A stretch of 64,000 nt of DNA, taken from the NCBI RefSeq assembly GCF_010723575.1, contig NZ_BLKZ01000001.1:4898001-4962000 (forward strand), in the 5' to 3' direction. Position numbers and translations under genes: made by a program. Of the stretch, positions 1-6,968 are shown piece after piece. Below the pieces are notes generated by a model. That model saw only the letters and a list, made by a program, of their open reading frames with translations. It had not been told where the DNA came from and made no database searches. This stretch comes from Mycobacterium bourgelatii. Lineage in GTDB: Bacteria > Actinomycetota > Actinomycetes > Mycobacteriales > Mycobacteriaceae. Numbering within the stretch: position 1 is the first letter of the stretch; each line of letters opens with the position of its first letter.

Positions 1-1080
1 GATCGCCAAGAGCGCCGCACGGCCGTCGGTGAGTGTCTCGACGGGCGTGCCGGCGGTGAACCCGTCGATCGACTTCGACAGGACCATGTCGGCGTCGTGG
101 TGCACGCCAGCCACCGCCAGCAGGTCCGCTAGCCGGTAGCCGGTCCAGATCCCTGTCGAAATAAGGTTGCCCCCAATGGGATTCGACACACAGGTCAGCG
201 TCGTCACCGATTCGACCACCTCGAAGCGCTCCAAATCGGCGAAACTGTGAGTTGTTTCGCGGTCCACCAGGCCGTGGATGCGCAGCCGCCAGTCACCGCG
301 GCTGAGTTGGGGAGTCGCCAGCGCGGTGTCCACCCGGTAGAAGTCCGCCGCGGGAGTGATAAAGCTCGGCAGTTCAACGCCCTTCGGCTGGACCTCGGGA
401 GGTATCGGTGGCGCGGGCGTTCGCGGTGGGGGAAGCGCGAAATTGGTGCGGTCACCGGCCACCGAATGCACCATGCGGGTGATGACCGCGCCCGCTACCC
501 CACTGACGACCCCGATCCCCAGCAACCCCAACGTCAGCAACGAACGCCTGCGCGCATCACGGTCGTCGTCGGCGCCGTCTTCTGAGTCCTCCGAGCCGTC
601 CGAGTCTTCCGAGCCGAGCGAGGCAGGCTCGAGCCGGCGGATGAGCCAGCGCAAAGCGGCCACGCCGCACGCGGCGCCCACGATGGTGGGGATGGTGTCC
701 ACCGCCGTCGCCCCTTGCCTCGACAGCACCGCCGCGCAGCCGAGCGCGCCCGCAGCGGCGATCGCGACGCTGCCGACCGGACGGCGCCGAGTCTCGAAAC
801 TTCCGGCAACGGCGGCAATGGCGGCGATGACGATCAGCATGGCGACGGCCAGGAACAGCTTGTCCATGGTGCCCAGAGTCTGGATCGCCCATTCCTTGAC
901 GGGCCCTGGCGTCAGGTCGACGACCACCGAGCCGACCGCGGCCCGCGCGTCGGCTCGCGCACCGAACGGGATACCCACCAACTGCGCCACCCCGAGCGCG
1001 ACGGCCGCGGCGGCCACTCCCGCGATCATCCGCTGATTCGTCGAGCCCTGAGTCGATGAGACTTGATTCGACGAGGCCAC
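1..1080 (-). CDS. Molybdopterin-dependent oxidoreductase, membrane-anchored, sulfite-oxidase-like (3' part missing)
   Basis: An open frame runs from a GTG at 1080 through base 1, so at least 360 residues are present and the C-terminus lies outside the window. The first ~200 residues hold four hydrophobic segments (around residues 18-38, 65-85, 95-130 and 180-200) with an acidic Asp/Glu/Ser-rich linker before the last. The sulfite-oxidase-type molybdopterin domain follows: RGDWRLRIHGLVD, then LTCVSNPIGG, where Cys297 is in the place of the Mo-cofactor ligand, and GIWTGYRLADLL. Family knowledge: such proteins transfer electrons at an extracytoplasmic Mo centre; the substrate cannot be told. H37Rv has a similar protein (Rv0218) beside lipase genes, and here too an esterase gene lies upstream on the same strand. 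Confidence 0.85.
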   Translation of the reverse strand, partial: MASSNQVSSTQGSTNQRMIAGVAAAAVALGVAQLVGIPFGARADARAAVGSVVVDLTPGPVKEWAIQTLGTMDKLFLAVAMLIVIAAIAAVAGSFETRRRPVGSVAIAAAGALGCAAVLSRQGATAVDTIPTIVGAACGVAALRWLIRRLEPASLGSEDSDGSEDSEDGADDDRDARRRSLLTLGLLGIGVVSGVAGAVITRMVHSVAGDRTNFALPPPRTPAPPIPPEVQPKGVELPSFITPAADFYRVDTALATPQLSRGDWRLRIHGLVDRETTHSFADLERFEVVESVTTLTCVSNPIGGNLISTGIWTGYRLADLLAVAGVHHDADMVLSKSIDGFTAGTPVETLTDGRAALLAI

Positions 1081-1145
1081 GGAGTCACTCTACGCGCGTT
1101 GGTACGCGGGCAGCGAAGTCGTTGCGCCGCAGTCGAAACGGAGAC

Positions 1146-2414
1146 TTACACCGCGGACGCGGTGCGGCTCTCGGCGTGGCTGGCCGCGTAGACCTCGGCC
1201 AGGAACTGCTCGACCGCTACTGCGGTGTGCGCCGCGCGCACCGACCCGAAGATGTCGAAAGCGTGCTGCGCCCACGGCAATTCGGCATATACGACCGGCT
1301 GACGGCTGACCTCGCGCAGCCGCTTGACGAAGCTGCGGGCCTGCTCGACCGGGACCAGCGTGTCGTTTTCGCCGTGCAAGACGAAGAAGGGGGGCGCATC
1401 TTCGGAGATGTGCGAGATCGGCGACGCGAGACGGAGCGGTTCTTCGAGTTCCGTGCGACTCAGCTTGAACACCCGCTTGCCCACCATCGGGAGCAGCAGC
1501 GGATTCGAGGCTTCGGGGCGGGTGAAGTCGTAGACGCCGTAGAAGGGCACCGCCGCCTGCACCCGCGTGTCGGCGTCCTCAAAGCCGGGCTGGAACCGCG
1601 GATCGTTAGGCGTAACGGCAGCAAGGGAAGACAGATGCCCGCCGGCAGAACCGCCGGTGATCGCGATCCAGTCCGGGTCGCCACCGTATTCGGCGATGTG
1701 CTCCTTGACCCAAGCGATGGCGCGCTTGACGTCGACGATGTGGTCGGGCCAGGTCCCGCGCGGGCTCAGCCGGTAGTTGACCGACACGCAAATCCAGCCG
1801 AGTTCGGCCAGGTGACTCATCAACGGATGCGCCTGTCCCCGTTTGTCACCCACCATCCAGGCGCCACCGTGGACCTGCAATAGCACCGGAGCCTTGCCGT
1901 TGCGGTCCAGGTCAGGCCGGCGCCAGATGTCCAGGCGGTTGCGCGACCCGAACTCTCCGTAGCTGATGTTTCCGTCGTGGGTGTAGTCGCGATAGATCCG
2001 CATCATGCGAAGGACGCCGGGCTTCTTCGCCGTGGCACCGCCCGGTGCCGGCCGCTTCCACATGTCGCCCGCCTCTTTGCGCCGGTCGGGGCCGAGCCCT
2101 TCGTCCAACGCCGCGGTCAACGTCTCGTCAGCGGAGTGCCCCAGGTGATGCAGACCCAGCAGGCCCACCCACGACAGCACCGATGTCAGCCAAGTGAACC
2201 GACGGAGGCGCGGCGGCAGGTGCGGCGTGGCGGCGGCCAGCGCAACCGCGTGAGCGCCCAGTGACGGCTTGGGCAGTTCCGAGGCCAACAGACCGTAGGC
2301 AAAGGCAGAGAGCGATCCGTACCCGCGCTTGGCCAGCGGCCGGTAGCCGTTGGCCGTGTACGCCAACCCCAGCAGTGACGCGAGCGTGCCCAGCGCGGCC
2401 AACAATCGCTTCAT
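1146..2414 (-). CDS. Alpha/beta-hydrolase esterase/lipase, HSL type (LipM/LipO/LipQ-like)
   Basis: A 422-residue alpha/beta hydrolase. The N-terminal ~110 residues are hydrophobic and probably membrane-associated. The catalytic domain shows the oxyanion-hole motif VHGGAW (about residue 185), the nucleophile elbow GGSAGG (about 255), and near the end HGENDTLVP and QHAFD carrying the probable catalytic Asp and His. The start ATG at 2414 is chosen over a longer reading from 2492 because GGAGGG lies 6 nt upstream. Length and N-terminal layout fit the mycobacterial LipM/LipO/LipQ group (about 420-431 aa), which cleave short to medium acyl esters. The gene lies between the Mo-oxidoreductase and the aminotransferase on the same strand. 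Which Lip protein is orthologous is not clear. Confidence 0.87.
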   Translation of the reverse strand: MKRLLAALGTLASLLGLAYTANGYRPLAKRGYGSLSAFAYGLLASELPKPSLGAHAVALAAATPHLPPRLRRFTWLTSVLSWVGLLGLHHLGHSADETLTAALDEGLGPDRRKEAGDMWKRPAPGGATAKKPGVLRMMRIYRDYTHDGNISYGEFGSRNRLDIWRRPDLDRNGKAPVLLQVHGGAWMVGDKRGQAHPLMSHLAELGWICVSVNYRLSPRGTWPDHIVDVKRAIAWVKEHIAEYGGDPDWIAITGGSAGGHLSSLAAVTPNDPRFQPGFEDADTRVQAAVPFYGVYDFTRPEASNPLLLPMVGKRVFKLSRTELEEPLRLASPISHISEDAPPFFVLHGENDTLVPVEQARSFVKRLREVSRQPVVYAELPWAQHAFDIFGSVRAAHTAVAVEQFLAEVYAASHAESRTASAV

Positions 2415-2457
2415 AGTTGTCCCTCCGTCGTCCAACCGCGACACAATATTAACTACC

Positions 2458-2519
2458 CGCGAGCAGACGCTAACTCGTACGAATCGGGCCACTTTGGTAC
2501 AAGTTTATGTCTGCTCGCG
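2458..2519. promoter_or_regulatory. Inverted repeat between aminotransferase and esterase genes
   Basis: CGCGAGCAGAC at 2458-2468 is matched by its exact complement GTCTGCTCGCG at 2509-2519, with 40 bp between. The element lies in the 115-bp gap after the aminotransferase stop and before the esterase start, both on the minus strand. It may end aminotransferase transcripts or bind a regulator of the esterase; the sequence does not decide. Confidence 0.4.
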
Positions 2520-2529
2520 AGCACAAAAG

Positions 2530-3618
2530 TTAGGTGAGGCGCGCGGCGGCGGCGGCGATGCGTTCGTCGCTGGCGGTCAGCGCCGCGCGCACATGCCGGG
2601 CGCCGCCGGGGCCGTAGAAGTGGCCGGGCGCCACCAGGATTCCGCGCTCGGCCAGCCAGGCCACACTGTCGGCGCACGCCTCGCCGCGGGTGGCCCACAA
2701 GTACAAACCCGCTTCGGAGTGCTCGACGGTAAAACCGGCCCCCCGCAGCGCCGGCAGCAGAATTTCGCGCCGACGCGCGTAGCGCTCCCGTTGCACCTTC
2801 TCGTGATCGTCGTCATCCAGCGCGGCAACCATCGCGGCCTGCACGGGCGTCGGCACCATCATTCCGGCGTGTTTGCGCACGGCTAGCAGCTCGGCGACCA
2901 GCTCCGGATCACCCGCGACGAAGCCGGCCCGGTAGCCGGCCAGCGACGAAGTCTTGGACAGGGAGTGGATGGCCAGCAGCCCGCTGTGGTCGCCGTCGCA
3001 GACCGACGGATGCAGTACCGACAGCGGTTCGGCGTCCCAGCTCAAACCCAGATAGCACTCGTCGGAAGCGACAAGAACCCCGCGGTCGCGGGCCCACCCG
3101 ACCACCTTGCGCAGGTGGTCCACGCCCAGCACCCGTCCGGTCGGGTTGCTCGGCGAGTTCAGGTAGACCAGAGCTGGGTTCTGCGGACCCAACTGGGTCA
3201 ACGAGTCGGCGCGCACCACCTGGGCACCGGCCAGTCGGGCACCTACATCATACGTCGGATACGCCAATTCGGGCACCACGACGAGGTCGCCCGCGCCCAG
3301 ACCCAGCAGCGTGGGCAGCCACGCGATGAGTTCCTTGGAGCCGATCACCGGCAGCACCGACGACTCGGCCACGCCGGTGATGCCGTACCGGCGGGCCAGC
3401 GCCGCTACGGCGGCCTCACGCAGCGCCTTGGTGCCGGCGGTTGTCGGGTATCCCGGCGAGGAACTGGCCGCCGAGAGCGCGTCCTGGATCAGCGGCGCCA
3501 CCGGGTCGACCGGTGTTCCGACGGACAGGTCGACGATGCCGTCGGGATGGGCCCCGGCCAACGCCTTCGCGTCAGTCAGGGTGTCCCAGGGAAACTCGGG
3601 CAGGTCCGCCGAGACCAC
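2530..3618 (-). CDS. PLP-dependent aminotransferase, class I/II (Rv1178-like; succinyldiaminopimelate aminotransferase type)
   Basis: A 362-residue fold-type I aminotransferase. SPSNPTGRVLG and SDECYLGLSW form the substrate and PLP pocket, and IHSLSKTSSLAGYRAG contains the Schiff-base lysine (SLSK). It follows fdxC with the same orientation and close spacing, the same pair as Rv1177-Rv1178 in H37Rv. Annotated relatives are called succinyldiaminopimelate aminotransferases, of the lysine/peptidoglycan DAP pathway, but the true substrate is unproven. The frame stays open upstream of the GTG at 3618 into fdxC, so translation may begin a little earlier. Confidence 0.88.
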   Translation of the reverse strand: MVSADLPEFPWDTLTDAKALAGAHPDGIVDLSVGTPVDPVAPLIQDALSAASSSPGYPTTAGTKALREAAVAALARRYGITGVAESSVLPVIGSKELIAWLPTLLGLGAGDLVVVPELAYPTYDVGARLAGAQVVRADSLTQLGPQNPALVYLNSPSNPTGRVLGVDHLRKVVGWARDRGVLVASDECYLGLSWDAEPLSVLHPSVCDGDHSGLLAIHSLSKTSSLAGYRAGFVAGDPELVAELLAVRKHAGMMVPTPVQAAMVAALDDDDHEKVQRERYARRREILLPALRGAGFTVEHSEAGLYLWATRGEACADSVAWLAERGILVAPGHFYGPGGARHVRAALTASDERIAAAAARLT

Positions 3619-3656
3619 CCGGCGGTGCCTGGGAAGCCGCGGCTTGTCGAACCCGC

Positions 3657-3980
3657 TCAGTCTTCGCCCTGCGGCGGCAGATCCTTGACGACCTGCGGGT
3701 CGTTCTCGGTCAATCCGACCTTGGCGGCGCCGCCCGGCGAGCCCAACTCCTCAAAGAAGTCGGCGTTGATCTGCGTGTACTGACTCCACTGCTCAGGCAC
3801 GTCGTCTTCGTAGTAGATCGCTTCGACCGGACAGACCGGTTCGCAGGCGCCGCAGTCAACGCACTCGTCAGGGTGGATGTACAGCATCCGGGCACCCTCG
3901 TAGATGCAGTCGACCGGGCACTCTTCAATGCAGGCCTTGTCCTTGATGTCGACGCAAGGTTGGGCGATCGTGTACGTCAC
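3657..3980 (-). CDS. fdxC: 7Fe ferredoxin FdxC
   Basis: A 107-residue bacterial ferredoxin of the 3Fe-4S/4Fe-4S type. The first cluster is set up by CVDIKDKACIEECPVDC and the second by CVDCGACEPVCPVEAIYYE; the C-terminal tail is typical of actinobacterial FdxA/FdxC proteins. It carries electrons for redox enzymes such as cytochromes P450 or 2-oxoacid oxidoreductases; the partner is not shown here. The GTG start at 3980 has AGGAG 7 nt upstream. It is divergent from fadH across 281 bp. In H37Rv a PadR-like gene (Rv1176c) lies in that gap; here the gap holds no gene. Confidence 0.96.
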   Translation of the reverse strand: MTYTIAQPCVDIKDKACIEECPVDCIYEGARMLYIHPDECVDCGACEPVCPVEAIYYEDDVPEQWSQYTQINADFFEELGSPGGAAKVGLTENDPQVVKDLPPQGED

Positions 3981-4261
3981 GGACGTCTCCTCAACGTTCC
4001 TCTAGTGCTGCTCAGTGTGGGCTGCTGGGTCACGCACGCCGCCAGGGCTGCTTCCCGGCGACAAGTTTGGTTACTGATACTAGACGTTGCACATACACCC
4101 TCAACATTTGGCACACCCGTCGTTTCGAGCACCATATGCACTTGGTTGCTTGGCAACGTCAGCCGCCTCTATGGTGCCCGAGTGGCGCTGCCCGCTCGAC
4201 TGGCCCGGCAGCGCGCGGTCGAGTGCTTCGACGAGGTCGCTTGGGCACTTCAGGAGAGGCC
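3981..4261. promoter_or_regulatory. Divergent promoter region fdxC / fadH
   Basis: This 281-bp gap separates divergent fdxC and fadH and holds no credible ORF. A short inverted repeat, GTTGC-TTG-GCAAC, lies near 4146-4158, and AGGAGAGG precedes the fadH ATG. The Rv1176c-type regulator expected here from H37Rv gene order is absent. Confidence 0.45.
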
Positions 4262-6298
4262 ATGCTGAGCCCGTACCCCAACCTGCTGTCGCCGCTGGAT
4301 CTCGGCTTCACGACGTTGCGCAACCGGGTGGTCATGGGTTCCATGCACACCGGGCTGGAAGACCGGGCCGGTCACATCGATCGGCTCGCCGAGTACTTCG
4401 CCGAACGCGCCCGCGGGGGCGTGGGACTGATCGTCACGGGCGGCTACGCACCCAACCGCACCGGTTGGCTGCTGCCCTTCGCCGCGGAGTTGACCACCTC
4501 GGCGCAGGCCCGCCGGCATCGCCGAGTCACTGGCGCGGTGCATGATGCGGGCGGCAAGATCCTGTTGCAGATCCTGCACGCCGGCCGTTATGCCTTCCAC
4601 CCACTTTCGGTAAGCGCGTCGTCGATCAAGGCTCCGATAAACCCTTTTCGCCCCAGAGCCCTGTCGAACCGCGGCGTCGAGGGCACCATCGATGATTTCG
4701 TCCGGTGCGCGCGACTGGCGCGCGAGGCCGGTTACGACGGCGTCGAAATCATGGGCAGCGAAGGCTATCTGGTCAACCAGTTCCTGGCGCCGCGCACCAA
4801 CAAGCGCACCGACCGCTGGGGCGGTACACCAGCCCACCGCCGCCGCTTCCCGGTCGAAATCGTGCGCCGTACCCGCGCCGCAGTGGGACCAGACTTCATC
4901 ATCAGCTATCGGATGTCGATGGCCGATTACGTCGAGGACGGTCAAAGCTGGGACGAAACCGTCGCGCTGGCAACCGAAGTGGAGGCCGCGGGCGTGACCA
5001 TCATCAACTCTGGTTTCGGCTGGCACGAGGCACGAGTGCCCACCATCGTCACCTCCGTACCCAACAGCGCGTTCGTCGACATCAGCGACACGGTCGCGCA
5101 ACACGTCGGCATTCCGGTGGTCGCGTCGAACCGGATCAACATGCCCGAGGCCGCCGAACAGATCCTGGCCGACACTCGGGTGCAACTGATTTCGATGGCC
5201 CGGCCCCTACTCAGCGATCCGGAGTGGGTGCGCAAGGCGCAGTCCGACCGCGCCCACGAGATCAACACTTGCATCGCGTGCAACCAGGCCTGCCTGGATC
5301 ATGTCTTCGTCAAGAAGACGGCGACGTGTCTGCTCAACCCGCGGGCTGCGCGCGAGACCCAGTTGGTGTTGTCGCCGACGCGTCACGCTCGCTCGGTGGC
5401 GGTCGTCGGGGCGGGTCCCGCTGGATTGGCCGCGGCCGTCAGCGCCGCACAGCGGGGCCATCGGGTCACCCTTTTTGAGGCCAACGACTTCATCGGCGGC
5501 CAGTTCGACATGGCCCGGCGCATTCCGGGCAAGGAAGAGTTCAGCGAAACCATCCGATACTTCGCCGCCATGCTGGCCAAGCACGGCGTCGAGGTGCGGT
5601 TGGGCACCCGGGCGACGGCGGACGAGCTGACGGGGCACGACCCCGGGTATGACGCCGTGATTCTGGCCACCGGCGTGGCGCCGCGCATGCCGTCCATCCC
5701 GGGCATCGACCACCCCAAAGTGCTGACCTACGCCGAGGCCATCACCGGCGCCAAACCGGTCGGCAAGAAGGTGGCCGTCATCGGCGCGGGGGGCATCGGT
5801 TTCGACGTCGGTGAATTGTTGGCGACCGAACATTCACCGACCCTCGATCTCAAGGACTGGAAGACCGAGTGGGGTGTCGCCGACCCGCAAGAGGCGCGCG
5901 GTGCCCTGACCACTCCCCGGCCGGCACCACCGGCCCGCGAAATTTATCTGCTGCAACGCAGCAAGGGCCCGCAAGGCAAGCGGTTGGGCAAGACCACCGG
6001 CTGGGTACACCGGGCGTCCTTGCGGGCCAAGGGTGTACACCAGTTGTCCGGGGTGAATTACGAGCGGATCGACGACGAGGGTCTGCACATCAGTTTTGGT
6101 TCGAAACGGGAGCGACGCCAGATGCTGCCCGTCGACACCGTGGTGGTCTGCGCCGGGCAGGAGCCGGTGCGCGATCTGGAGGACGAACTGCGGCGCCGCG
6201 GCGTCGACCCGCACATCATCGGGGGTGCGGCGTTAGCGGCCGAATTGGATGCCAAGCGGGCGATCAGGGAGGGCACCGAGTTGGCGGCCCGGCTCTAG
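4262..6298 (+). CDS. fadH: 2,4-dienoyl-CoA reductase (NADPH) FadH
   Basis: A 678-residue flavo-iron-sulfur enzyme of the old-yellow-enzyme family with three parts. Residues ~5-350 form an FMN TIM barrel (RNRVVMGSMHTGLED, LLQILHAGRYA, FLAPRTNKRTDRWGG). A 4Fe-4S motif follows, C-I-A-C-N-Q-A-C with a further Cys 12 residues on. Then comes a FAD domain (VAVVGAGPAGLAAAVSAA) and an NADPH-binding part (KVAVIGAGGIGFDVGELLA). It reduces 2,4-dienoyl-CoA formed in beta-oxidation of polyunsaturated fatty acids. The ATG at 4262 is chosen because AGGAGAGG precedes it and the length matches H37Rv FadH (674 aa); the longer upstream frame is not needed. Confidence 0.95.
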   Translation: MLSPYPNLLSPLDLGFTTLRNRVVMGSMHTGLEDRAGHIDRLAEYFAERARGGVGLIVTGGYAPNRTGWLLPFAAELTTSAQARRHRRVTGAVHDAGGKILLQILHAGRYAFHPLSVSASSIKAPINPFRPRALSNRGVEGTIDDFVRCARLAREAGYDGVEIMGSEGYLVNQFLAPRTNKRTDRWGGTPAHRRRFPVEIVRRTRAAVGPDFIISYRMSMADYVEDGQSWDETVALATEVEAAGVTIINSGFGWHEARVPTIVTSVPNSAFVDISDTVAQHVGIPVVASNRINMPEAAEQILADTRVQLISMARPLLSDPEWVRKAQSDRAHEINTCIACNQACLDHVFVKKTATCLLNPRAARETQLVLSPTRHARSVAVVGAGPAGLAAAVSAAQRGHRVTLFEANDFIGGQFDMARRIPGKEEFSETIRYFAAMLAKHGVEVRLGTRATADELTGHDPGYDAVILATGVAPRMPSIPGIDHPKVLTYAEAITGAKPVGKKVAVIGAGGIGFDVGELLATEHSPTLDLKDWKTEWGVADPQEARGALTTPRPAPPAREIYLLQRSKGPQGKRLGKTTGWVHRASLRAKGVHQLSGVNYERIDDEGLHISFGSKRERRQMLPVDTVVVCAGQEPVRDLEDELRRRGVDPHIIGGAALAAELDAKRAIREGTELAARL

Positions 6299-6571
6299 GT
6301 CTGGGTGCCGTCGGGCACCGTCTGGCAATGGTCGGGTGGCGACCTTGGTTAAGAATCCCGTTAGTTTTCGGGCGCCGTCAGCCCCCGGCGAAACCCCGTC
6401 AAAATGCCCCCTGACCAGCTAAGAGTTACGTATGAAAGGCGCCTTGCGATAACAAAAGCGATAGAGCAAGCCCGGGGGGCCTGGTAGCCTCGCCTAATGA
6501 CGGCAACCCGCTGGGCATATGTCGTCGCCGCCGAAATTGACGGTGCAATAGTTGGGGAAGGTGTCCACAAA

Positions 6572-6901
6572 ATGAGGTTGTCCAAAACGTTAGCGGCCGG
6601 TGTAGGCGGGTTGGCATTGTCGCTGACCGTGGGAGCCGGCATCGCCTCGGCAGATCCGATCGAGGATGCAATCAACACGACGTGCAACTACGGCCAGGTG
6701 ATCGCCGCGCTTAACGCCACCGACCCGGCGGCCGCCGCGCAGTTGCAGGCCAGCCCGATCGCACGGGCGAAGGTCAGCGAGTTCCTGAGCTCCGGTCCGG
6801 CCGGCCGTCGAGCGATCCTGACGCAGCTGTCCGCCTACCCGGGCGCCCAGCAGTACGTGAACGACCTCGGCATCGTCGCGGGGTCCTGCAACAACTACTG
6901 A
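6572..6901 (+). CDS. TB8.4: Low-molecular-weight secreted antigen TB8.4-like
   Basis: A 110-residue secreted protein. A Sec signal peptide (residues ~1-28, ending GIASA before DP) precedes a mature domain with a Cys near its start (NTTCNYGQV) and one near its end (GSCNNY), which may form a disulfide. Both ends strongly resemble H37Rv Rv1174c (TB8.4, 110 aa), a known T-cell antigen. The ATG at 6572 is preferred over 6497 because the signal peptide begins there. It is convergent with fbiC, with a hairpin between. The 273 bp upstream hold no gene, only promoter sequence. Confidence 0.9.
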   Translation: MRLSKTLAAGVGGLALSLTVGAGIASADPIEDAINTTCNYGQVIAALNATDPAAAAQLQASPIARAKVSEFLSSGPAGRRAILTQLSAYPGAQQYVNDLGIVAGSCNNY

Positions 6902-6908
6902 GTTCGGT

Positions 6909-6966
6909 CCGCGGGCGCAACGCCGCGGCGAGGCTCTCAAGAGCCGAGCTGGCGTTGCGCTCGCGG
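6909..6966. terminator. Bidirectional terminator hairpin TB8.4 / fbiC
   Basis: A 16-nt arm (6909-6924, core GCGCAACGCC) pairs with 6951-6966 (core GGCGTTGCGC) with one mismatch, and the loop itself contains GGCTCT-CA-AGAGCC (6932-6945). It exactly fills the gap between the convergent stops at 6901 and 6969. No U-tract follows, as is usual for mycobacterial terminators. Confidence 0.7.
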
Positions 6967-6968
6967 CT

